A stretch of 5,126 bases of DNA from Novosphingobium sp. UBA1948. Its GTDB lineage: Bacteria; Pseudomonadota; Alphaproteobacteria; Sphingomonadales; Sphingomonadaceae. The position numbers and the translations under genes are program-made. Below the pieces are notes generated by a model. That model was not told the origin of the DNA. It did not search any database and saw only the letters and a program-made list of their open reading frames with translations. Location of the stretch: contig DDES01000242.1 in assembly GCA_002336765.1 (NCBI GenBank), positions 1 to 5,126 on the forward strand. Reading direction: 5' to 3'. Numbering within the stretch: position 1 is the first letter of the stretch; each line of letters begins with the position of its first letter. Below are positions 1 through 5,126 of the stretch, piece by piece.

Positions 1-1545
1 GAATTCGGCATCATCCTGCTGCTGTTCACCGTCGGGCTGGAACTGTCGTTCGATCGCCTCTGGGCGATGCGGCGGCAGGTGTTCGGTTTGGGCGCGCTGG
101 AACTGATCCTCTCGGCGCTGGTGATGGGCTTTACGCTCGCCTTCATGGGCGAAGGCGCGGGCGGTGCGATCGGATTGGGGCTGGCGCTGGCCATGTCCTC
201 CACGGCGCTGGTGCTGCCCATCGCTGGCGCGCATACGCCGGTGGGCCGCGCGGCGCTGGCGATGCTGCTGTTCGAGGATTTGGCGCTGGTGCCGATCATC
301 TTCCTGCTGGGTGCTTTGGCGCCCCATGCGGCGGGCGGAGGCCTCGCGGAAATGGGGCATACGCTGCTCTATGGCGGACTGGTGGTGCTGGCGCTGCTGG
401 TCGCCGGTCGCTGGCTGCTACCGCCCTTGTTTGCGCAAGCCGCACGCACCAAGAGCCCCGAACTGTTCCTCTCGGCCAGTCTGCTGGTGGTGATCGTGGC
501 GGCGCTGGCCACGGCGGGCGTCGGCCTGTCGCCCATCGTCGGCGCGCTGATCGCGGGCCTGCAGATCGCGGAAACCGAATATCACACCGAGGTCGAAGGC
601 ATTATCGAGCCGTTCAAGGGGCTGGCTCTGGGCGTGTTCCTTATCACCATCGGCATGAGCATCGACCTGACGATGGTGGCCCAGCATTGGTTCTCCATTC
701 TGGCGGCAACCGTAGCGGTGGTGGCGGTCAAGGCCAGCGTGACCGGCGTGGTGCTGCGCCTGATGGGGGCGCGCGCAGGTCTGGCGACAGAGGCGGGCAT
801 CCTGATGTCCAGCCCTTCGGAAACCACGCTGATCGTGATGACTGCCGCCAGCAGCGCCGCGCTGATCCAGCCTTCCACCGCGCAATTCTGGCAGATCGTC
901 ACCGCGCTGGGCCTCACCGTAACCCCGCTGCTGGCATGGCTGGGGCGGCGCGTCGCACGACGGGTGGATGCCAGCGGGATTGCCGCAACTGTGGATCATG
1001 GCGAGGCGCCACGCACCATCATCATCGGCTTTGGCCGCGTGGGACGGCTGGTGGCCGACATGCTCAAGGTGCATGACAAGCCCTATATCGGCATCGACGC
1101 CGACCCCGACCTCATTTCGGACGCGGCGAAATCCGGCTATTCGGCGCTGTTTGGTGATGCGAGTTCCGCCCATGTGCTGGCACGGTTGGGCGTCGATCAT
1201 GCCAATTGCGTGATCCTCACCATGGACGAGCCGCGCATGGCGCAGCGTCTGGTCAAACGGCTGCGCGCCGCCCATCCCGACCTGCCGATTCTAGCGCGCG
1301 CGCGCGATTCAGTCCATGCGGCGGCGCTCTATCGCGCGGGGGCAACGCAGGCGGTGCCCGAAGCGCTGGAAGCCACCTTGCAGCTTTCGGAATCGGTGCT
1401 GGTGCAACTGGGCGTGCCGATGGGCTTCGTCATCGCCTCGATCCACGAAAAGCGCGACGAATTCCGCGAGATGATCATGGAAGAAGGGGGCCTCAGCGAA
1501 AAGCCCAAGCTCAAGAGTTCGACCCTGCGGGATAGGACGGGCTGA
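1..1545 (+). CDS. KefB/KefC-like monovalent cation:proton antiporter (CPA2 family), 5' end missing
   Basis: This is an inner-membrane antiporter expected to exchange K+ (or Na+) for H+. The frame is open from base 1, so the ATG at 67 is internal: the 22 codons before it (EFGIILLLFTVGLEL...) match the early membrane segment of KefB/KefC. About 60 residues are missing compared with E. coli KefB; 514 are visible. Numbering from base 1, residues ~1-320 are hydrophobic segments of a Na+/H+-exchanger domain. They carry SSTALVLP, the transport-site FEDLALVP (E92, D93), an IEPFKG loop (202-207) and GMSIDL (218-223). Residues ~338-470 are a TrkA-N/RCK domain with the Rossmann motif GFGRVG (343-348), acidic GIDADPD just after it, and ARARD (432-436) as in KefC. 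The gene ends with TGA at 1543-1545. No kefF/kefG-type ancillary oxidoreductase gene lies downstream. Family assignment is secure. Cation specificity and glutathione gating are not, because E. coli Kef proteins have Gln-Asp at the transport site and an Asp in the gating loop. Confidence 0.93.
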   Translation, partial: EFGIILLLFTVGLELSFDRLWAMRRQVFGLGALELILSALVMGFTLAFMGEGAGGAIGLGLALAMSSTALVLPIAGAHTPVGRAALAMLLFEDLALVPIIFLLGALAPHAAGGGLAEMGHTLLYGGLVVLALLVAGRWLLPPLFAQAARTKSPELFLSASLLVVIVAALATAGVGLSPIVGALIAGLQIAETEYHTEVEGIIEPFKGLALGVFLITIGMSIDLTMVAQHWFSILAATVAVVAVKASVTGVVLRLMGARAGLATEAGILMSSPSETTLIVMTAASSAALIQPSTAQFWQIVTALGLTVTPLLAWLGRRVARRVDASGIAATVDHGEAPRTIIIGFGRVGRLVADMLKVHDKPYIGIDADPDLISDAAKSGYSALFGDASSAHVLARLGVDHANCVILTMDEPRMAQRLVKRLRAAHPDLPILARARDSVHAAALYRAGATQAVPEALEATLQLSESVLVQLGVPMGFVIASIHEKRDEFREMIMEEGGLSEKPKLKSSTLRDRTG

Positions 1546-1813
1546 AGAAGCACTGAATTACTCTGACGGCGGCTTGCTTGACGCTGCCGCTTGCGGTCAC
1601 CCTGCTAGCAGATAATCCGCTGCGCTCTGTACGATGGCGGGATCGTGCCAAAGCCGCCACGCTACTGTTGGTGTATCCGTGGGGAGAGCCTTATGCTCAT
1701 AACGCGCGCTACCGCACCGTTCTGTAAAGCGTTGCATATGATCACAGCCCAGCCTTCATCCGCTCTGATCCTTCGCGCCGCTTTGTCGGGGTATGGAAAG
1801 ATGTTTCGAAGCT

Positions 1814-1835
1814 TCGCGCTTTCACAATAGCGCGA
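1814..1835. repeat. Perfect 7-bp inverted repeat with 8-base loop
   Basis: TCGCGCT (1814-1820) and AGCGCGA (1829-1835) are exact reverse complements separated by TTCACAAT. It overlaps the 10-bp palindrome CGAAGCTTCG at 1807-1816, which could compete with it for pairing. Neither strand has a T-run next to the stem, so it does not look like a standard intrinsic terminator. It may be a transcript-end hairpin for the antiporter mRNA, a protein site or chance. The symmetry is certain; the function is unknown. Confidence 0.5.
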
Positions 1836-2053
1836 CAACAATGCCTTCGCCACACATGCCCGAAAGCACCCGTGACGAAACTTGGCTGACCATGCCAGAC
1901 ATCCTGCACAAGGCCATCCCGCACACGCCGCATTCAGGCGATGGGCGCCTGTCTCATCCAGCCTTCTGGCAGACCAGCTTCATTGGGCGCCGCAGCTCCT
2001 TCAGGGGATTATACGGCCATATGACCAGTCTGACCATGAAATCGTGGTCGACC

Positions 2054-2096
2054 GCGTTCTGTCGGCAAGAGCGCTATCTCCTGCCCCGACAGACGC
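2054..2096 (-). terminator. Strong hairpin after alaS, probable transcript-end structure
   Basis: The perfect 8-bp arms TCTGTCGG (2058-2065) and CCGACAGA (2086-2093) enclose a second 6-bp stem, CAAGAG (2066-2071) with CTCCTG (2078-2083), separated by a two-base bulge. GCG/CGC can extend the base past a single-T bulge. It lies 17 bases past the alaS stop. In minus-strand RNA the one imperfect inner pair is a G-U wobble; in plus-strand RNA it is an A-C mismatch. The fold therefore suits the alaS transcript better. There is no U-tract after it, so it may work with Rho, act as a 3' stabilising stem, or also stop transcription arriving from the antiporter. Confidence 0.55.
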
Positions 2097-2113
2097 AAGC
2101 GCCTCTCCCCAGC

Positions 2114-4765
2114 CTATGCCGCGCCAATCACCGTCTTCGCCGCCGCGATAGCATCAGCGGCCTTGGCACCATCCGGCCCGCCACCTTGCGCCATATCTGG
2201 GCGGCCACCACCGCCCTTGCCGCCCAGCGCTTCGACGCCCGCGCGGACCAAATCCACCGCGCTCACCTTGCCGACCAGATCCTCGGTCACCGCCGCGGCG
2301 ATGCTGGCCTTGCCTTCGTTCACGGCCACGATCACCGCCACGCCGCTGCCCATGCGCTGCTTGGCCTGATCCAGCAACCCGCGCAATTCCTTGGCGTCCA
2401 GCCCATCGATCACCTGACCGCTGAAGGTGACGCCATTGACCGTTTCGTCCGCAGTCTGCGCCGCAGCGCCGCCACCGCCGAGTGCCAAAGCCTTCTTGGC
2501 CTCGGCGAGTTCACGCTCGAGTTTCTTGCGCTCGTCCAGCAAGGCGGAAACGCGGCCCACCACCTCGTCGGGCGTGGCGCGCAAGACGCCGGCCGCTGCC
2601 TTCAACTGCTCCTCGCGGGTCACGAACCATTGGCGCGCGCCCTCGCCCGTCAACGCTTCGATGCGGCGCACGCCGGAGGACACTGCGCTCTCGCTCACAA
2701 TGCGGAACACGCCGATGTCGCCCAGCGCCCGCACATGGGTACCGCCGCAAAGTTCGACTGAATAGGGCTTACCCGCGCCCGTGCTACCCATGCTGAGCAC
2801 GCGCACTTCCTCGCCATATTTCTCGCCAAACAGCGCCATCGCGCCCGCCTCGATTGCATCCTCGGGACTCATCAACCGGGTCGAAACCGCCTCGTTGCCG
2901 CGAATCTCGGCATTCACCTCGGCCTCGACCGCGGCAATATCCTCTGCCGTCAGGCCGGTCGGCTGCGAAAAGTCGAAACGCAGACGATCAGGCGCGACAT
3001 TCGAGCCCTTCTGCGTAACATGCCCGCCCAGACGGTTGCGCAACGCGGCATGCAGCAAGTGCGTCGCCGAATGGTTGGCGCGGATCGCGTCGCGCCGCGC
3101 GACATCAATCGCCAGTGCCACCGCATCGCCCACCTTGATACTGCCCGCCTCGACCACGCCTTGATGCGCATGCAGGCGCCCGAGCGGCTTGGAGGTGTCG
3201 GTAACGGCAATCTTCAGGCCATCTGCGCCGGAAATCAGGCCCGCATCGCCCATCTGGCCGCCCGATTCGCCATAAAACGGCGTCTGGTTGGTCAGGACGG
3301 TCACGCTATCGCCAGCGTTCGCCCCATCCACTTCCTTGCCATCTTTCACGATGGCCACCACCTGCGCCTCACCCGTGGTGCTGGTGTAACCGGTGAACTC
3401 GGTCGCGCCCACGCGCTCGGCAATGTCGAACCACACTTCGCCAGCAGCCGCCTCGCCGCTGCCCTTCCACGCGGCGCGCGCAGCCGCCTTTTGCTGGGCC
3501 ATCGCGGCGTCGAAACCATCCTTGTCCACCGCGATACCACGCGAACGCAGCGCGTCCTCGGTCAGGTCATAGGGGAAACCATAGGTATCATAGAGGCGGA
3601 AGGCCGTCTCGCCCGCCAGCGTGCCACCCTCGCCCAGTCCGGCGGTCGCCTCGTCAAGCAGCTTCAGCCCCTTGTCGAGCGTCTGGCGGAACTTGGTTTC
3701 CTCGCGCTCCAGCACTTCCTGAATGAGCGCCTGCGCACGGCCCAGTTCGGGATAGGCAGCGCCCATTTCCGTCACCAGCGCGGGCACCAGGCGGTGCATC
3801 AACGGTTGTTTGGCGCCCAGAAGATGAGCATGGCGCATCGCGCGGCGCATGATGCGACGCAGCACATAACCGCGCCCCTCGTTCGACGGCAGCACGCCAT
3901 CGGCCAGCAGGAAGCTGGTCGAGCGCAGATGGTCGGCAATCACGCGATGGCTGGCGCGGCTGTCACCCTCGGCGCGCACGCCGGTCAGGCTTTCGCTCGC
4001 CGCGATCAACGCTTTAAACGTGTCGATATCGTAATTGTCATGCTCACCCTGCATCACAGCGGCGATGCGTTCCAGCCCCATGCCGGTGTCGATACTCGGC
4101 TTGGGCAGGCTGAGGCGCGTGCCATCGGCCTGCTGCTCGAACTGCATGAACACAAGATTCCAGATCTCGATGAAACGGTCGCCATCTTCCTCCGGCGATC
4201 CGGGAGGACCGCCCCAGATATGGTCGCCGTGGTCAAAAAAGATTTCCGAGCATGGACCGCAAGGACCGGTATCGCCCATCGACCAGAAATTGTCCGAGGT
4301 AGGAATACGGATGATCCGGTCATCCGACAGACCCGCAATCTTCTGCCACAAGCCAAAAGCCTCGTCGTCTGTATGATAGACCGTGACCAGCAGCTTGTCC
4401 TTGGGCAGCCCCCATTCCTTCGTCAGCAGCGTCCACGCATGGGTGATCGCCTGCTCCTTGAAATAGTCGCCAAAGGAGAAATTCCCCAGCATTTCAAAGA
4501 AAGTGTGATGCCGCGCCGTATAGCCGACATTGTCCAGATCGTTATGCTTGCCACCCGCCCGCACGCATTTCTGGCTACTGGTGGCGCGCGGAATGGCGCG
4601 AGTTTCCAGCCCCGTAAACACGTTCTTGAACGGCACCATCCCCGCGTTGGTGAACATCAACGTCGGATCGTTATACGGAACGAGCGGTGCGGACTGCACC
4701 ACATCGTGCCCGTTCGAGCCGAAATAGTCGAGGAAAGAGCGGCGGATGTCGTTGGTCGAGGTCAT
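2114..4765 (-). CDS. alaS: Alanyl-tRNA synthetase
   Basis: This cytoplasmic class II enzyme charges tRNA-Ala with alanine using ATP and hydrolyses Ser- and Gly-tRNA-Ala. The 883-aa product is full length for the family (E. coli ~876). The catalytic domain (~1-240) has [12 protein letters not shown] (32-43), the [15 protein letters not shown] segment (67-81) and class II motif 3 GMGLER (228-233). The tRNA-recognition region (~240-460) contains SNEGRGY (294-300) and LYDTYGFP (391-398). The editing domain (~550-710) has all four zinc-site residues: HSATH (H565, H569) and CGGTH (C673, H677). A short coiled coil (~720-757) precedes the C-Ala domain, which ends in [16 protein letters not shown] (848-863), one Gly longer than the E. 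coli motif. The ATG at 4765 is preferred because [15 protein letters not shown] aligns with family N-termini; an in-frame TTG at 4816 would add 17 atypical residues. No clear Shine-Dalgarno sequence precedes the ATG. It lies downstream of recA on the same strand, with a terminator between them. Confidence 0.98.
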   Translation of the reverse strand: MTSTNDIRRSFLDYFGSNGHDVVQSAPLVPYNDPTLMFTNAGMVPFKNVFTGLETRAIPRATSSQKCVRAGGKHNDLDNVGYTARHHTFFEMLGNFSFGDYFKEQAITHAWTLLTKEWGLPKDKLLVTVYHTDDEAFGLWQKIAGLSDDRIIRIPTSDNFWSMGDTGPCGPCSEIFFDHGDHIWGGPPGSPEEDGDRFIEIWNLVFMQFEQQADGTRLSLPKPSIDTGMGLERIAAVMQGEHDNYDIDTFKALIAASESLTGVRAEGDSRASHRVIADHLRSTSFLLADGVLPSNEGRGYVLRRIMRRAMRHAHLLGAKQPLMHRLVPALVTEMGAAYPELGRAQALIQEVLEREETKFRQTLDKGLKLLDEATAGLGEGGTLAGETAFRLYDTYGFPYDLTEDALRSRGIAVDKDGFDAAMAQQKAAARAAWKGSGEAAAGEVWFDIAERVGATEFTGYTSTTGEAQVVAIVKDGKEVDGANAGDSVTVLTNQTPFYGESGGQMGDAGLISGADGLKIAVTDTSKPLGRLHAHQGVVEAGSIKVGDAVALAIDVARRDAIRANHSATHLLHAALRNRLGGHVTQKGSNVAPDRLRFDFSQPTGLTAEDIAAVEAEVNAEIRGNEAVSTRLMSPEDAIEAGAMALFGEKYGEEVRVLSMGSTGAGKPYSVELCGGTHVRALGDIGVFRIVSESAVSSGVRRIEALTGEGARQWFVTREEQLKAAAGVLRATPDEVVGRVSALLDERKKLERELAEAKKALALGGGGAAAQTADETVNGVTFSGQVIDGLDAKELRGLLDQAKQRMGSGVAVIVAVNEGKASIAAAVTEDLVGKVSAVDLVRAGVEALGGKGGGGRPDMAQGGGPDGAKAADAIAAAKTVIGAA

Positions 4766-4788
4766 GCGGCAAGCCGATAAGCCAGAGC

Positions 4789-4814
4789 GCGCCGCCCGAC
4801 AAGCGGGAAGGCGC
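4789..4814 (-). promoter_or_regulatory. Possible alaS leader hairpin
   Basis: In minus-strand RNA, GCGCC pairs with GGCGC and, inside it, CCCG pairs with CGGG around a CUUGU loop. The two stems are separated by a small asymmetric internal loop (UU opposite C). The structure ends 23 bases before the alaS ATG. If transcription starts near 4820-4830, this would be almost the whole leader. There is no T-run, so it is not an intrinsic terminator. An effect on translation is possible but inferred only from position. Confidence 0.3.
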
Positions 4815-4828
4815 AATCTCTCTCATCG

Positions 4829-4852
4829 AAATTGCCCCGTAATCCCCAATTT
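4829..4852. promoter_or_regulatory. AT-armed inverted repeat upstream of alaS, candidate operator
   Basis: AAATTG (4829-4834) and CAATTT (4847-4852) are perfect 6-bp inverted arms around a 12-base centre containing two CCCC runs. It stands out as an AT island in a GC-rich spacer, 63-87 bases before the alaS start, where promoter or operator elements would be expected. E. coli AlaRS is known to bind a palindrome at its own promoter and repress transcription, which makes autoregulation one reading. A site for another regulator, or chance, are the alternatives. Confidence 0.35.
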
Positions 4853-4909
4853 TGCCCAGCCTGACAGCGCAACCCCGCCTCCACCTCGCTCCGAAACCGG
4901 CACCGCAGG

Positions 4910-4946
4910 AAAAAGGGCGCCGAAGGTGAATCCCGACGCCCCTTTT
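4910..4946 (-). terminator. Intrinsic terminator of recA
   Basis: On the minus strand a 13-pair stem runs from AAAAGGGGCGUCG to CGGCGCCCUUUUU with an 11-base loop. It begins 19 bases past the recA stop and ends in five T residues. The two imperfect positions are G-U wobbles in minus-strand RNA but A-C mismatches in plus-strand RNA, so the structure is oriented for recA. It should separate recA transcription from alaS. Confidence 0.88.
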
Positions 4947-4965
4947 GCCGAACCGGAAAGGCGCC

Positions 4966-5126
4966 TTAAGCGTCCTCGTCCTCGGCGTCCGAACCGACCA
5001 TCATCTCGCCGGCCAGCCCATCGCGCTGGGCACGGATCGCAGCCTCGATACGGTTGCACACCTCGGGGTTCTCGCGCAGGTAATTCTTCGAATTCTCGCG
5101 CCCCTGACCGATGCGGATCGAATCAT
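4966..5126 (-). CDS. recA: RecA recombinase, C-terminal fragment
   Basis: RecA is the ATP-dependent strand-exchange protein that also triggers LexA self-cleavage in the SOS response. Only the last 52 residues plus two bases of the preceding codon are in the window; the stop TAA is at 4966-4968. The fragment starts DSIRIGQGRENSKNYL and continues ENPEVCNRIEAAIRAQ, the C-terminal domain typical of alphaproteobacterial RecA. It ends in an acidic tail (GSDAEDEDA), which in RecA proteins modulates DNA binding. The ATPase core, both Walker motifs, the DNA-binding loops, the promoter and any SOS box lie beyond base 5126. An intrinsic terminator follows after 19 bases, then alaS in the same direction. 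The short conserved tail and the gene order together make the call firm. Confidence 0.95.
   Translation of the reverse strand, partial: DSIRIGQGRENSKNYLRENPEVCNRIEAAIRAQRDGLAGEMMVGSDAEDEDA

Larger units (their letters stand above)
1546..2113. other. Intergenic gap between convergent genes, no confident gene
   Basis: These 568 bases separate the antiporter stop from the alaS stop. All six readings are short, interrupted, or run on into the antisense of alaS. None gave a product I recognise, and none has a good ribosome binding site. A weak 6-bp stem (GGCGGC/GCTGCC, 1568-1588, one G-U pair) lies 22 bases after the antiporter stop but has no following T-run, so I see no convincing intrinsic terminator for that gene. 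On the plus strand, bases 1892-2005 read in the phase of the ATG at 1793 have about 79% G+C at third positions against about 55% at first and second. That is a coding-like pattern and may mark an eroded gene. A 7-bp inverted repeat (1814-1835) and a strong hairpin (2054-2096) are listed separately. Confidence 0.6.
4766..4909 (-). promoter_or_regulatory. alaS upstream region, presumed promoter and leader
   Basis: This 144-base stretch lies between the recA terminator and the alaS start. Because recA transcription should stop before it, the alaS promoter is inferred to be here. I could not fix convincing -35 and -10 boxes: TTGGGG (4848-4843) followed 17 bases later by ATGAGA (4825-4820) is the best-spaced pair, but its -10 is poor. 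The region contains an AT-rich inverted repeat (4829-4852) and a GC-rich hairpin close to the start codon (4789-4814). A short ATG-initiated frame at 4826 overlaps the alaS start out of frame and shows no leader-peptide character. Confidence 0.45.

Noticed and set aside
1..6. Window begins exactly at an EcoRI site (GAATTC), suggesting a clone junction
   Set aside because: The Glu-Phe it encodes fits the antiporter family, and uncut GAATTC sites also occur at about 1460 and 5090, so no artefact need be assumed.
418..1275. Minus-strand open frame (285 codons) antisense to the antiporter
   Set aside because: It lies wholly inside the antiporter coding region, is rich in His/Arg/Gln, and has no family resemblance; the plus-strand protein explains the region.
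1597..1737. Small 46-codon minus-strand gene ending ...SAADYLLAG
   Set aside because: It reads like protein, but only about half its third positions are G or C, unlike its neighbours, and it lacks a well-placed ribosome binding site.
1793..2761. A 322-codon plus-strand gene running into alaS
   Set aside because: About two thirds of it is antisense to the conserved C-terminal part of alaS, so it is not an intact gene. Only its first part, within the gap, is kept as a possible remnant.
3020..4780. Long plus-strand open frame (586 codons) antisense to alaS
   Set aside because: It mirrors a full-length, motif-complete AlaRS. Its translation is low-complexity, Arg/His/Gln-rich text with no recognisable domain, as expected of a shadow frame in GC-rich DNA.
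4766..4909. T-box or tRNA-sensing riboswitch upstream of alaS
   Set aside because: The leader is too short and has no T-box motif, specifier stem or antiterminator; T-boxes on alaS belong mainly to Gram-positive bacteria.
4823..5059. Minus-strand 78-codon frame across the recA end
   Set aside because: It is out of frame with the clear RecA C-terminus and spans the recA terminator.

Overview
The window is GC-rich and looks like ordinary chromosomal DNA of an alphaproteobacterium, most likely from the Sphingomonadales. The evidence is the sphingomonad-like C-terminus of RecA, the recA-alaS gene order common in alphaproteobacteria, and the strong preference for G or C at third codon positions. 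The genus-level placement is inferred from remembered family sequences, not from a search.

Layout: (1) Bases 1-1545, plus strand, hold most of a KefB/KefC-like monovalent cation:proton antiporter (CPA2 family). It has a membrane transport domain and a C-terminal nucleotide-binding RCK/TrkA-N domain, and its first ~60 residues lie outside the window. (2) Bases 1546-2113 form a 568-base gap between convergent genes with no confident gene. It contains a perfect 7-bp inverted repeat, a stretch with coding-like base periodicity that may be a gene remnant, and a strong hairpin just past the end of alaS. (3) Bases 2114-4765, minus strand, are a complete alanyl-tRNA synthetase gene (alaS, 883 aa) with catalytic, editing and C-Ala domains intact. 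(4) Bases 4766-4965 form the recA-alaS spacer: a textbook intrinsic terminator for recA, then a 144-base alaS upstream region with an AT-rich inverted repeat and a potential leader hairpin. (5) Bases 4966-5126, minus strand, are the last 52 codons of recA.

recA and alaS point the same way, but the terminator between them suggests alaS has its own promoter in the spacer. The antiporter faces alaS tail to tail and is probably functionally unrelated to it. I found no CRISPR array, tRNA, rRNA, complete mobile element or clearly new multi-gene system. The points most worth checking are the possible AlaRS operator and leader structure upstream of alaS, the changed transport-site and gating-loop residues of the antiporter, and the unexplained gap at 1546-2113.
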